A stretch of 64,000 nucleotides of DNA from Caballeronia sp. GAFFF1 (GTDB lineage Bacteria; Pseudomonadota; Gammaproteobacteria; Burkholderiales; Burkholderiaceae). The notes beneath the pieces are model-generated. The model worked only from the letters and a program-made list of their open reading frames with translations. It was not told where the DNA came from and did not search any database. The translations under genes were made by a program, and so were the position numbers. This document shows positions 1 through 10,035 of this stretch, piece by piece. Each line of letters begins with the position of its first letter. Position 1 is the stretch's first letter. The stretch covers positions 112,801-176,800 of the forward strand of contig NZ_JALQEM010000012.1 of assembly GCF_023630705.1 (NCBI RefSeq), written 5' to 3'.

Positions 1-2
1 GG

Positions 3-338
3 CGCGAACTGCATGGCGCATCGCTCGATCGTCCCGACGCGCTGCCGCTTCCCGCGGTGCCGTTCGCGCTCGCGGGCAACGCGGCGGCGGCGTTCGGCGA
101 TCGCCTGCCCGCGCTCGCGGCCGCCGCGCATGTCGACCGCGATGCGCTGCCGCACGCGCTGCCGGTCGCGCTGCTCGGCTTGCGCGCGCTCAAGGCGGGA
201 CGCGCGGTCGCGCCGGAACTCGCCGCGCCGGACTATGTGCGCAACAAGGTCGCGCAGACGACGGCCGAGCGCACCGAAGCGCGCGCCGCTGCGGCGAAGG
301 CCGGCGCGCAGTCTCCCGGCGCGGAGGCGCTTCGGTGA
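3..338 (+). CDS. tsaB: TsaB, tRNA threonylcarbamoyladenosine biosynthesis protein (3' part only)
   Basis: The window opens inside this gene, so only about 111 C-terminal residues are seen; the frame is open from base 3. The segment APDYVRNKVAQTTAER is the typical C-terminal signature of TsaB, the inactive-Kae1-like partner of TsaD in the complex that makes t6A37 on ANN-decoding tRNAs in the cytoplasm. Its stop overlaps the GTG start of rimI by 4 bases (GTGA), so the two are translationally coupled, and tsaB-rimI adjacency is common in proteobacteria. The last 20 residues are Ala-rich and weakly conserved. The call rests on the C-terminal motif and the neighbour. Confidence 0.85.
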   Translation, partial: RELHGASLDRPDALPLPAVPFALAGNAAAAFGDRLPALAAAAHVDRDALPHALPVALLGLRALKAGRAVAPELAAPDYVRNKVAQTTAERTEARAAAAKAGAQSPGAEALR

Positions 339-826
339 GCGGCGTGTTGCTCGCGGATCGGTATCTCACGCCGATGACCGAAGCGGACCTCGACGAAGTC
401 GCCGCCGTCGAAAAGCTCGCCTACGAATTCCCGTGGAGCCGCGGCAACTTCCAGGACTCGCTGCGCAACGGCTACTACGGCGTGTGCCTGCGTCACGTGA
501 CCGGCACGCTCATCGGCTATTGCGTGCTGATGCCTGTGGTCGATGAAATGCATCTGCTGAATCTGTGCGTCGCGCCGTCCGCCCAACGCGCCGGCGCGGG
601 CCTGACGCTGCTGCGCGAGGCCGTGCGCGTCGCGCGTGCCGAAAAGCTCGAAGGCATGCTGCTCGAAGTGCGGCCGTCGAATGCCCGCGCCATCCAGCTT
701 TACGAGCGGTTCGGCTTCACGGCCATCGGGCGTCGCAAGAATTATTACCCCGCGCGGCATCGGTCGCGCGAGGACGCAATCGTCATGCGTCTGTCGTTCA
801 AGGAGAGTGTGCATGGCGCTCGATGA
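335..826 (+). CDS. rimI: RimI, ribosomal protein S18 alanine N-acetyltransferase (GNAT family)
   Basis: This 163-residue GNAT protein acetylates the N-terminal alanine of ribosomal protein S18 using acetyl-CoA, by family knowledge. Visible features are the N-terminal MTEADLDEVAAVEKLAYEFPW segment in which the aromatic EFPW is RimI-like, the acetyl-CoA loop QRAGAGLTLL near residue 85, and the C-terminal EVRPSNARAIQLYERFGF typical of RimI. The GTG start at 335 overlaps the tsaB stop by 4 bases. The 3' end overlaps the next gene by 14 bases, so tsaB, rimI, the glycosylase and the DUF1853 gene form one operon. Confidence 0.93.
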   Translation: MSGVLLADRYLTPMTEADLDEVAAVEKLAYEFPWSRGNFQDSLRNGYYGVCLRHVTGTLIGYCVLMPVVDEMHLLNLCVAPSAQRAGAGLTLLREAVRVARAEKLEGMLLEVRPSNARAIQLYERFGFTAIGRRKNYYPARHRSREDAIVMRLSFKESVHGAR

Positions 827-1997
827 ATCGCTGATCGAGGAACTCGGGATCGGGTTCCTTTGGGTGAGGAGAAGGGCGGAGGCGAATGCCGCAGCCGAGC
901 CGCTGCCGCAGCGCGTCTCCCGCGACGCTGCCGCCGATGCGGCGAAAGCGGCACCACAGGCCGATTCGGCAATTGCCGCGGCCCGCTCGCAAGCACCGAT
1001 GCCGCCGATGGACGCCTCTCGCACAACGGCGCCGGATGCCGCGGATTCGTCGCTTCACGCCTCGCACGCTCAGGCGCCCGATGAAGCGGAAGCGGCACCC
1101 CGCCTGGAGCCGGCAATGGTCCCGAACCGCTTGCACGCGGAAAACACGACGCACCCCGCAGAGCCGGCACGGACCGCGAGCCGCTCTGATACTCCGACGC
1201 CGCCGCCGGACGCGTTTGCTCCCGTGTCTGCTCGCCACGCCGCATCCGCGAAAGCCCGCACCGAGCCGCAGTCCGAATTCGACGCGCAGCCCTCGGATTA
1301 CCCACCGTTCGACGCCTACGACGACCTTCCCTGGACCGACGACGCGCCGTCGCCTGCAACGCCCGTCGCGCCCGCCGTGCCCGACGACGTCCGCACGCTC
1401 GACTGGACCGCGCTCGAAGATCGCGTCGCGGGTTGCGAGCTATGCCGCCTGTGCGAACGCCGGACGAACGCGGTGTTCGGCGTGGGCGACCGCGAAGCCG
1501 ACTGGATGTTGATCGGCGAAGCGCCCGGGGAGAACGAGGACAAGCAAGGCGAGCCGTTCGTCGGACAGGCGGGCAAGCTGCTCGACAACATGCTGCACGC
1601 GCTCGGCCTTTCGCGCGAATCGAACGTCTATATCGCGAACGTCATCAAGTGCCGGCCGCCCGGCAACCGTAATCCGGAACTCGACGAAGTCGCGCGTTGC
1701 GAGCCGTATTTGCAGCGTCAGGTCGAACTCGTGAAGCCGAAGATCATCGTTGCACTCGGGCGTTTCGCGGCGCAAAGCCTGCTCAAGAGCGAGGCGAGCA
1801 TCGCGGCGTTGCGCGGGCGCGTGCACGAGTATCGCGGCGTGCCGGTCGTCGTCACGTATCACCCGGCGTATCTGTTGCGCAGCCTGCCCGACAAGGCGAA
1901 GGCCTGGGCCGATCTGTGCCTCGCCCGCAAGACGCACGCCGAAGCGCTCGCCGCGCTCGGCGTCGAACCGGGAGCCGGGAAGGGCGCGCGCGGATGA
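813..1997 (+). CDS. Family-4 uracil-DNA glycosylase with a long low-complexity N-terminal extension
   Basis: A 394-residue protein whose C-terminal half (from about residue 195) is an iron-sulfur uracil-DNA glycosylase that removes uracil from DNA in base excision repair. The motifs are GEAPGENEDKQGEPFVGQAG (uracil pocket), the paired cysteines in GCELCRLC, the later cysteines in KCRPPGNRNP and ARCEPYL expected to ligate the 4Fe-4S cluster, and VVTYHPAYLLR near the end. Residues 15-190 are an Ala/Pro/Glu-rich, probably disordered stretch without a recognised domain. The ATG at 813 has AAGGAGAG at 800-807. An upstream in-frame start would run far into rimI and was rejected. The stop overlaps the next ATG (ATGA). 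Confidence 0.92.
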   Translation: MALDESLIEELGIGFLWVRRRAEANAAAEPLPQRVSRDAAADAAKAAPQADSAIAAARSQAPMPPMDASRTTAPDAADSSLHASHAQAPDEAEAAPRLEPAMVPNRLHAENTTHPAEPARTASRSDTPTPPPDAFAPVSARHAASAKARTEPQSEFDAQPSDYPPFDAYDDLPWTDDAPSPATPVAPAVPDDVRTLDWTALEDRVAGCELCRLCERRTNAVFGVGDREADWMLIGEAPGENEDKQGEPFVGQAGKLLDNMLHALGLSRESNVYIANVIKCRPPGNRNPELDEVARCEPYLQRQVELVKPKIIVALGRFAAQSLLKSEASIAALRGRVHEYRGVPVVVTYHPAYLLRSLPDKAKAWADLCLARKTHAEALAALGVEPGAGKGARG

Positions 1998-2968
1998 CCG
2001 GCCTGTCGCGCCTCGTCGATCGCTTCGGGGACGCGACGGTGCGTGATCTGGCGTGGCTGCTTTTCTCGCCCGATCTCCTGCGCGAGAGCGCGGCGGGCGC
2101 GCCGCTCGCGCAGCCGTTCGAATCGGCCGATGCGCGCGACGCCACGCTCGCGTGGCTCGCTGGGCTCGACGCCGCGCCGGACGCATTGCACGTGCGCTCG
2201 CGCAATCCCAAATCGACGCGCCTCGGCATCTACGCCGAAAGCCTGCTCGAATTCTTTCTGGCGCACGGGCCGGCCGCGCGGCTGATCGCGGCAAACGTGC
2301 CGCTGCGGCGTCAGCGCCGCACCATCGGAGAATGCGACTTTCTGCTGGAGACGGCGGCCGGCGCGCGGCTGCACTGGGAGCTGGCAGTGAAGTTCTATCT
2401 GCACATCGGCGATGGCGTCGCGCGCGCGGCGCGCTTGTCGGACTATGTCGGGCCCAATCTGCAGGATCGCTTCGATCTGAAGCACGCCCGGCTCTTGACG
2501 CATCAACTCGGCTTGACGTCGCGGGCGGAGTTCGCCGCGCTCGGGCTGGAGGGGCCGTGGCACCCGCAGTTGTTCATCAAGGGGCGGCTCTTCTATCACG
2601 ATGAAGGCATCGCGCCCGCGCCGGAAGTGGGCGAAGCGCATGTGCGCGGATGGTGGCTGACGGCGACGGAATGGCGCCATCGGCATGGAGGGCATGACGC
2701 GCAGGAAGATCGCGCGTGGGTTGTGCAGCCGCGGCTTGCGTGGCTCGCGCCGCGCCGCCTGAACGCGCCGGATGCCGATACGTTGATCGACGAGGCCGCC
2801 GCCATTCACACGCGTCTTGCCGCCATCGCCGCGCCGACGATGGTCGCCGCCTACGTGCGCGACAGCGCGACCGGCTGGACCGAGGAATCGCGCGGCTTCA
2901 TCGTCCCGGACGACTGGCCGGAGCGGGCGAGCGCGTTCGCTGCTTCCGGGCTTCCCGCGCCCGCGTGA
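1994..2968 (+). CDS. DUF1853 family protein of unknown function
   Basis: A 324-residue protein starting at an ATG that overlaps the glycosylase stop by 4 bases, which fixes the start. The N-terminal RDLAWLLFSPDLL, the central LGIYAESLLEFFLAHGP and IGECDFLL, and HWELAVKFYLH match the DUF1853 (COG3782) family as I recall it. The pattern E...D-F-L...W-E-(L/V)-A-V-K-F resembles a restriction-endonuclease-like (PD-(D/E)xK) core, which is a structural inference only. Its position behind a DNA-repair glycosylase gene fits a nucleic-acid role but does not prove one. No signal peptide or membrane segment is seen. Confidence 0.75.
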   Translation: MTGLSRLVDRFGDATVRDLAWLLFSPDLLRESAAGAPLAQPFESADARDATLAWLAGLDAAPDALHVRSRNPKSTRLGIYAESLLEFFLAHGPAARLIAANVPLRRQRRTIGECDFLLETAAGARLHWELAVKFYLHIGDGVARAARLSDYVGPNLQDRFDLKHARLLTHQLGLTSRAEFAALGLEGPWHPQLFIKGRLFYHDEGIAPAPEVGEAHVRGWWLTATEWRHRHGGHDAQEDRAWVVQPRLAWLAPRRLNAPDADTLIDEAAAIHTRLAAIAAPTMVAAYVRDSATGWTEESRGFIVPDDWPERASAFAASGLPAPA

Positions 2969-3104
2969 CTTTCCGACGCGTGACCGACGTTCGGCCGCGC
3001 GCTCGCTTCGGCGGTGGCGCTCGCCGGAGGCATCGCGCGGCTTCTTCTTTCCGGACGAGCAACGTGGCCGGGCGAAGCGCCCGCCGCTTCCTACGGCTGC
3101 CCGA

Positions 3105-3917
3105 TTACCACCATCGATAAAAGTGATGCACCGGCCCGACGCCGCGGCCGACCTCTAGTCGCGCGCTCGCCTCGATGGCGCCGCTGAGATACCGCTTCGC
3201 CTCGGCGGTGGCGCTGGCAAGATCGCCGGTCCGAGGAATTAGCGCGGCAATCGCCGCCGACAGCGTGCAGCCGGTGCCGTGCGTGTTCTTTAGCGCGACG
3301 CGCGCGCCGGCAAGCCGCAGCGCGCCCGTCGTTTCGATCAGCCAGTCCGGACTATCCGCCGACGCCAGATGCCCGCCCTTCATCAGCACGGCGCGCGCGC
3401 CGGAGGCAAGCAGCGCCTCGCCCTGACGCACCATCGCGTCTTCGTCTGCGGCTGGCTGCGTGCCGAGCAACGCCGCCGCTTCCGGCAGATTCGGCGTGAC
3501 GAGCGTGGCGAGCGGCAGCAGTTCGTCGCGCAGCGCGGCCACTGCTTCGGGCGCGAGCAGCGCGTGATTGCTCTTCGAAATCATCACGGTGTCGAGCACG
3601 ACATGCGCCGGGCGATGCCGCCTGAGCGCGTCGGCTACCGCGCGCACGATGCCCGCATTGGCCAGCATCCCGATCTTCACTGCGTCGATGCGGATGTCGT
3701 CGAACACGGCATCGAGCTGCGCCGTGACGAACGCGGGCTCCGGCGCGTGGACAGCCGTGACGCCGCGCGTGTTCTGAGCGGTCAGCGCCGTAACGACGCT
3801 CGCGCCGTACGCGCCGAGCGCGGAAAACGCTTTGAGATCGGCCTGAATGCCCGCGCCGCCGCCCGAATCGGAACCGGCGACAGTGAGCACGTTGGGAATG
3901 GGATTAGTCGAAGACAT
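3105..3917 (-). CDS. thiD: ThiD, hydroxymethylpyrimidine (phosphate) kinase
   Basis: A 270-residue PfkB-like kinase that phosphorylates HMP and HMP-phosphate to HMP diphosphate for thiamine synthesis. Visible motifs are VLTVAGSDSGGGAGIQADLK at residues 10-29, VLDTVMISKS, the substrate-side VTPNLPEA, and the anion-hole signature NTHGTGCTLSAAIA near residue 213. The start at 3917 lies 8 bases after the thiE stop; a longer reading frame exists upstream but runs through thiE. It is the last gene of the minus-strand lplT-thiM-thiE-thiD run and meets the DUF1853 gene tail to tail with a 136-base gap in which I see no clear terminator. Confidence 0.95.
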   Translation of the reverse strand: MSSTNPIPNVLTVAGSDSGGGAGIQADLKAFSALGAYGASVVTALTAQNTRGVTAVHAPEPAFVTAQLDAVFDDIRIDAVKIGMLANAGIVRAVADALRRHRPAHVVLDTVMISKSNHALLAPEAVAALRDELLPLATLVTPNLPEAAALLGTQPAADEDAMVRQGEALLASGARAVLMKGGHLASADSPDWLIETTGALRLAGARVALKNTHGTGCTLSAAIAALIPRTGDLASATAEAKRYLSGAIEASARLEVGRGVGPVHHFYRWW

Positions 3918-3925
3918 GAGAAAAG

Positions 3926-4573
3926 TCAGGATGAAGCGCGACGGATGATCTCGCGCAGTCCGGCCGAGGCATCGCGCGGGTCGGCGGCCTTGCAAATCGC
4001 CGAAACGACCGCGAGTCCCGCCGGTTTCGCGCGCATGACGTCGGCCGCGTTGTGCGTCTGGATGCCGCCTATCGCCACGGTCGGCCAGCGCGAGCTTGCG
4101 CGCATCGCGGTCAGGCCGTCGATGCCGCAGGGCGCGGAGGCGTCGGTCTTGGTCGGCGTCGCGTAGACGGGTCCCGCTCCGACATAGTCGATCACGCCTT
4201 CCAGCCGGTGCGCATCCGCGACTTCCGCGAGATTCGACACCGACAGGCCGATCAGCGCATCCGGCCCGAGCAGCCGCCGCGCGACATCCGCGGGCAAATC
4301 GCGCTGGCCGACGTGAACACCGTCCGCGCCGGCTGCAAGCGCGACATCCAGGTGATCGTTGATGACGAGCGGAACGCCGCGCGCACGCGTCACCGGCAAC
4401 AAGTCGAGCGCGAGCGCGAGCCACGCGCGCTTGTGCCACTCTGGCGCGCGCAGTTGCAGCAGCGTCACGCCGCCGTCCAGCGCCGCGCGGGCGACAGAAA
4501 CGGCCGCATCGTGGCCGCCGCACTGCACCGGGTCGAGCACGAGATAGAGCGAGAGATCGAACGCGCGCCGCAT
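3926..4573 (-). CDS. thiE: ThiE, thiamine-phosphate synthase
   Basis: A 215-residue TIM-barrel enzyme joining HMP-PP and hydroxyethylthiazole phosphate to make thiamine monophosphate. The motifs LLQLRAPEWHKR, VINDHLDVALAAGADGVHVG (positions about 85-105), LIGLSVSN, YVGAGPVYATPTKTDA and VAIGGI are all ThiE hallmarks. The ATG at 4573 begins 2 bases after the thiM stop; a GTG two codons upstream (4579) would overlap thiM. I prefer the ATG. It sits between thiM and thiD, so the three enzymes form a complete salvage route for HMP plus thiazole alcohol. Confidence 0.94.
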   Translation of the reverse strand: MRRAFDLSLYLVLDPVQCGGHDAAVSVARAALDGGVTLLQLRAPEWHKRAWLALALDLLPVTRARGVPLVINDHLDVALAAGADGVHVGQRDLPADVARRLLGPDALIGLSVSNLAEVADAHRLEGVIDYVGAGPVYATPTKTDASAPCGIDGLTAMRASSRWPTVAIGGIQTHNAADVMRAKPAGLAVVSAICKAADPRDASAGLREIIRRASS

Positions 4574-4575
4574 GC

Positions 4576-5391
4576 TCACGATACGGTCACCTCGCGCAGC
4601 ACGAGCGTCGCATCGAAGGCGGCCGAGTCCACGGACGCCAGGCGGTCCAGATACGCGACGGCGAAGCTGCCGGGCAGGGCGGCTTCGCGGGCGGCGAGTT
4701 CGCCGGCCACGGTCGAACAGGCGATCGCGGCGATCGTCGCCGCCCAATGTTCATCGCGCGACTGCGCCGCGCCGACGAACGCCGCGACCGTCGCCGAGAG
4801 CGCGCAGCCGACGCCGGTCACGCGCGTCATCAGTGGCGAGCCGTTCGAAAGCGCGATCACGCGGCGGCCATCGGTGATGTAGTCGGTCGCGCCGGTGACT
4901 GCGACGACGGCCTGCGTTTTGAGCGCGAGAATCTGCGCGGCGTCCAGCGCCGCGTCGGTGGCGGCGGTGCTGTCCACGCCGCGTCCGCTCGCTTCGCCGC
5001 CCGACAGGCTGATGATCTCGGACGCGTTGCCGCGGATCACGGCCGGCTTCGCGTCGAGCAATTCGAGCGCGAATTCGGTGCGGAACGCGAGCGTGCCGAC
5101 TGCGACCGGATCTAGCACCCAGGGCGTGCCCGCGCTGTTGGCGGCATCGACGGCGGCGCGCATGGCGCGCATTTGCGGCACGTCGAGCGTGCCGAGGTTG
5201 ACGAGGAGCGCATTGGCGAGCGGCGCGAACTGCGCGGCTTCTTCCCGCGCGACGACCATCGCCGGCGCCGCGCCGATGGCGAGCAGCACGTTCGCCGTGA
5301 AGTTGGTGACGACGAGGTTCGTCAGGCAGTGGACGAGCGGCGCGCGCTCGCGCACGCGCGTGACGAACGAAAAGAGATCGGCAGCAAGCAT
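4576..5391 (-). CDS. thiM: ThiM, hydroxyethylthiazole kinase
   Basis: A 271-residue ribokinase-fold enzyme phosphorylating 4-methyl-5-(2-hydroxyethyl)thiazole. Diagnostic segments are [20 protein letters not shown] at residues 18-37, [35 protein letters not shown] and the anion hole [14 protein letters not shown]. Only 50 bases separate it from the lplT stop, too short for a complete TPP riboswitch; no CTGAGA element is visible. The gene may therefore be read from the lplT promoter or from a promoter inside the lplT 3' end. Confidence 0.95.
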   Translation of the reverse strand: MLAADLFSFVTRVRERAPLVHCLTNLVVTNFTANVLLAIGAAPAMVVAREEAAQFAPLANALLVNLGTLDVPQMRAMRAAVDAANSAGTPWVLDPVAVGTLAFRTEFALELLDAKPAVIRGNASEIISLSGGEASGRGVDSTAATDAALDAAQILALKTQAVVAVTGATDYITDGRRVIALSNGSPLMTRVTGVGCALSATVAAFVGAAQSRDEHWAATIAAIACSTVAGELAAREAALPGSFAVAYLDRLASVDSAAFDATLVLREVTVS

Positions 5392-5441
5392 GATGAAGAA
5401 GAATTAGCCGATCGGCCGATGACCACAGCAAATCGGCAAGA

Positions 5442-6749
5442 TCAGTGCCGCGCTTCGCCGATCAGCGCGACGGAATCGAACGCGCGCTGGTTTGCCTGAT
5501 GGCGGCGCATGACGAAGTACATCATCAGACACACGAATGAGCCGAACATCACGATCACGAACTGGATTGGCATGTCGAGCCAGACGAGCACCGCGTACAG
5601 GCACAGCATGATGAGCACGGACAGGTTCTCGTTGAAGTTCTGCACGGCGATCGAATGGCCGGCGGACAGCAGCACGTGCCCGCGATGCTGCAGTAGCGCG
5701 TTCATCGGCACGACGAAAAAGCCCGACAGACCGCCGACGATCATCAGGAACAGATACGCAATCAGCAGATAGCCCGGGAAGTGCATTCGGCCGAAGTAGA
5801 CGCCCCAATGCGCGGGAAAGAGATGCCGCGTGTAGAAGGCCATCAGCATGACGGCGAGCCCCATCGCGATGCCCACCGGCAGCACCGAGAGCGAACGCTT
5901 GAGCGGCACGCGCGCCGCCGCGAGCACCGCGCCGGCCGCCACGCCCACGGCGATCACCGCTTGCAGAATGGCCGCCTGCGAAAGCGTCATGCCGAGCGAC
6001 ACTTCGGCCCACTTGAGCACGATGAATTGCAGCGTCGCGCCCGCGCCCCAGAAGAGCGTCGTGACCGCGAGCGAAATCTGGCCGAGCTTGTCGCGCCAGA
6101 GCGTGAGAAAGCAGTCGGCGAAATCGGTGATGAGCTTGATGGGCCGGTGTTCCTGCTTTGGATAGCGCGCGCCGGTATCGGGAATGCGCAGGTTGAAGAC
6201 GGCGGCGACCACGTACATCAGCATGATGACGAGCATCGCGGCTTCGGCGGGCGTACTGATCCGCGGTATGTGCAGCGTCAGCAAGTGACTCGCGATATGC
6301 GGGCTGATGAGCGCGCCGCCCATGACGGTGCCGAGAATGATCGAGCCGACCGTCGTGCCTTCGATCCAGCCGTTCGCCGCGACGAGCCGGTCGGGCGGCA
6401 GCAGTTCCGTGAGAATGCCGTACTTCGCGGGCGAATACGCCGCCGCGCCGAAGCCGACGATGCCATAGGCCAGAAGCGGATGCGCGCCGACCAGCATCGT
6501 GATGCAGCCGACCACCTTGATGGAATTGGTCACGAACATCACGCGCCCCTTCGGCCGCGAGTCCGCGAAAGCGCCGACGAACGCCGCCAGAACCACATAG
6601 GAGAGCACGAAGAACAGCTTGAGCAGCGGCGTCATCCAGTTCGGCGCGTGAAGGTCTTTCAGCAGTGCAATGGCAGCGATCAGTAGAGCGTTATCGGCCA
6701 GCGACGAGAAAAACTGCGCGGCCATGATGGTGTAAAAACCTTTTTTCAT
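5442..6749 (-). CDS. lplT: LplT, lysophospholipid transporter (MFS)
   Basis: A 435-residue major-facilitator protein with about 12 hydrophobic segments, expected in the inner membrane, where LplT flips lysophosphatidylethanolamine for reacylation. The start MKKGFYTIMAAQFFSSLADN matches LplT very closely; DSRPKGRVMF follows as the loop 2-3 motif and SPAKYGILTELLPPDRLVAANGW (given in part) is also typical. The reading frame extends to 6878, but the ATG at 6749 gives the conserved N-terminus. E. coli has lplT next to aas; no aas is present here. It is divergent from alr across 290 bases. Confidence 0.93.
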   Translation of the reverse strand: MKKGFYTIMAAQFFSSLADNALLIAAIALLKDLHAPNWMTPLLKLFFVLSYVVLAAFVGAFADSRPKGRVMFVTNSIKVVGCITMLVGAHPLLAYGIVGFGAAAYSPAKYGILTELLPPDRLVAANGWIEGTTVGSIILGTVMGGALISPHIASHLLTLHIPRISTPAEAAMLVIMLMYVVAAVFNLRIPDTGARYPKQEHRPIKLITDFADCFLTLWRDKLGQISLAVTTLFWGAGATLQFIVLKWAEVSLGMTLSQAAILQAVIAVGVAAGAVLAAARVPLKRSLSVLPVGIAMGLAVMLMAFYTRHLFPAHWGVYFGRMHFPGYLLIAYLFLMIVGGLSGFFVVPMNALLQHRGHVLLSAGHSIAVQNFNENLSVLIMLCLYAVLVWLDMPIQFVIVMFGSFVCLMMYFVMRRHQANQRAFDSVALIGEARH

Positions 6750-7039
6750 CTGATCCGAAGCTTTCCTCACTGCCGGGAATCCGCCCCCGACGCCGCCGCT
6801 GATACCGGTCGCGCGTTCGGGCTTATGCCGTTCGAAATGGGTTGTGCGCACGGCTTTATAACACGAAAATAGGCGCATTCTGACTAGCAGTAATCTCGAT
6901 TACATGCGAGACAGTACGTTCGCACGTCGGTTTCGTCATAAGGTACTGATTCGCAACGTGTCTCGACCGGCGAACCGGCCGCTCGCGCCATTGGCGTATG
7001 CTTGCCTTTCCGCCTGAACCGCATTCCCGACCAAAACTC

Positions 7040-8110
7040 ATGCCGCGCCCCCTTTCCGCAACGATTCACACCGCCGCTCTCGCCAACAACCTTGCCATTG
7101 CGCGCAAGTACGCGCCGAAATCCAAAATCTGGGCCGTCGTGAAGGCCAATGCGTATGGCCACGGACTTGCGCGAGCGTTCCCCGGACTTCGCGCAACGGA
7201 CGGTTTCGGTCTTCTGGACCTCGAAGAAGCAGCGAAGTTGCGCGAACTCGGCTGGGCAGGCCCCATTTTGTTGCTCGAAGGCTTCTTCCGTCCGACCGAT
7301 ATCGACGTGATCGACCGTTATAGTCTGACCACGGCGATTCACTGCGACGAGCAGTTGCGCATGCTGGAGATGGCGCGGCTCTCGAAGCCGGTCAACATCC
7401 AGTTGAAGATGAATAGCGGCATGAACCGGCTCGGTTACACGCCGGAGCGGTTCCGCGCGGCGTGGGAGCGGGCGCGCGCCTGCCACGGCATCGGGCAGAT
7501 CACGCTCATGACCCATTTTTCCGACGCCGACAGCAAACGCGGCATCGCGCATCAGCTGGAGGCGTTCGAGCGCGGCGCGGAAGGCATCGCGGGCGCGCGC
7601 AGCCTGTCGAACTCGGCGGCCGTTTTATGGCATCCGAACGCGCACTTCGACTGGGTGCGCCCGGGCATCATTCTCTACGGCGCGTCGCCGTCGGGCGTGA
7701 CGGCCGATATCGCCGATACGGGCCTCAAACCTGCAATGACGCTCACATCCGAGTTGATCGCCGTGCAGACGGTGCAGCCGGGCGACAGCATCGGCTATGG
7801 CTCGACCTACACGGCGAACCGGCCGATGCGCATCGGCGTGGTCGCGTGCGGCTACGCGGACGGCTATCCGCGCATCGCGCCCGAAGGCACGCCGGTGATC
7901 GTCGATGGCGTGAGGACGGCGCTCGTCGGCCGCGTCTCGATGGACATGCTCACCGTCGATCTGACGCCGTGCCCGAGCGCGGGCATGGGTTCGCGCGTGG
8001 AATTGTGGGGCGCGAACCTGCCGATCGACGACGTGGCCCGCGCGTGCGGCACCATCGGCTACGAGCTGATGTGCGCGATCGCGCAGCGCGTGCCGGTCCG
8101 CGCGGAATGA
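7040..8110 (+). CDS. alr: Alanine racemase
   Basis: A 356-residue PLP enzyme that interconverts L- and D-alanine for peptidoglycan. The PLP lysine is in [11 protein letters not shown] (about residue 35), MNRLGY binds phosphate nearby, MTHFSDAD follows, and the second catalytic residue is the tyrosine of [10 protein letters not shown] (about residue 255). [11 protein letters not shown] is the conserved C-terminal segment. The ATG at 7040 is preferred over one 42 bases upstream because [14 protein letters not shown] gives the usual length. Followed by radA after 44 bases, probably in the same transcript. Alr and DadX cannot be separated by sequence alone; the biosynthetic name is chosen because no dadA is nearby. 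Confidence 0.93.
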   Translation: MPRPLSATIHTAALANNLAIARKYAPKSKIWAVVKANAYGHGLARAFPGLRATDGFGLLDLEEAAKLRELGWAGPILLLEGFFRPTDIDVIDRYSLTTAIHCDEQLRMLEMARLSKPVNIQLKMNSGMNRLGYTPERFRAAWERARACHGIGQITLMTHFSDADSKRGIAHQLEAFERGAEGIAGARSLSNSAAVLWHPNAHFDWVRPGIILYGASPSGVTADIADTGLKPAMTLTSELIAVQTVQPGDSIGYGSTYTANRPMRIGVVACGYADGYPRIAPEGTPVIVDGVRTALVGRVSMDMLTVDLTPCPSAGMGSRVELWGANLPIDDVARACGTIGYELMCAIAQRVPVRAE

Positions 8111-8154
8111 ACGCGCCGCATCGGGCGTTGGCAACGAATATCTAAAGGCAATAC

Positions 8155-9543
<1,389 letters not shown>

Positions 9544-9680
9544 ACGGATCGGACCCTCGGTAACGGGCCGTAAGAAAAACGCGCGCCGCTGTAACCTGGC
9601 GCGGGCGCGGTTTTCATATCCTTTCGGGACCCAGGACCGGCGGATGAAGCCACCACGCGCCGCCGCGCCGAAGTGACTGG

Positions 9681-9965
9681 ATGGATCGAGAGGATCACGC
9701 TTTGAAACATGTCAAAACAGCCCGGCCCGCCCCAGCATTCCACCTGCGCGGCTGCCGCGTCTCGGCGCCCCTGCAACAGCCGTTCGGCAGCGGATGCCGG
9801 ATTGTCGAATGGATCGACGGCGAAGGGCAGATTTCGCGGCGCGTCGTGTCCGCGGATGTGACCGAGGCCGAAGTCGTCGCGACCATTCGCCGTCACGTCA
9901 CGGGCCGCAAACACGTGCTCGTCGATGACGAGCGTCAGCCGCGCCAGACGTTGCCGCGACGCTAG
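9681..9965 (+). CDS. Small conserved protein, probably DUF2866 family
   Basis: A 94-residue basic protein of unknown function. The core FHLRGCRVSAPLQQPFGSGC followed by RIVEW and RRVVSADVTEAEV resembles what I remember of the Burkholderia-type DUF2866 family, often seen near radA; that family call is from memory and moderate. No membrane segment or signal is visible. The ATG at 9681 gives 94 residues; a TTG at 9702, 8 codons in, has GAGAGG upstream and is an alternative start. Its TAG stop lies in a CTAG (9962-9965) that begins a copied fragment of the neighbouring convergent gene, so its C-terminal third belongs to a tandem duplication. Confidence 0.65.
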   Translation: MDREDHALKHVKTARPAPAFHLRGCRVSAPLQQPFGSGCRIVEWIDGEGQISRRVVSADVTEAEVVATIRRHVTGRKHVLVDDERQPRQTLPRR

Positions 9966-10035
9966 TTTTCGCGGTCCCGAAAGAGTGGATGCATCGCGCT
10001 GCTTAGGCTGGTGTGAGCACCGGCGCGACGCAGCA
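9869..10035. repeat. Copy 1 of a tandem duplication of a convergent gene junction
   Basis: This 167-base block aligns with 10036-10198 at roughly 80-85 percent by eye. It holds the intact 3' end of the DUF2866-like gene, its TAG stop inside CTAG, and then a decayed opposite-strand copy of the last ~24 codons of the CoA-transferase gene. In the decayed part the reading frame of that gene is broken by a TAA and an indel. The block ends with CACCGGCGCGACGCAGCA, present in both copies. Confidence 0.85.

Noticed and set aside
2969..3104. Possible remnant gene between the DUF1853 gene and thiD
   Set aside because: The 136 bases contain short GC-rich words similar to the thiD 3' end, but the match is short and broken and could be chance.
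5392..5441. TPP riboswitch upstream of thiM
   Set aside because: Only 50 bases are available before the lplT stop and the conserved THI-box elements are not seen.
9574..9612. Terminator after radA
   Set aside because: CGCGCC/GGCGCG can pair, but a GC stretch lies between the stem and the T-run, so it does not have a proper terminator shape.
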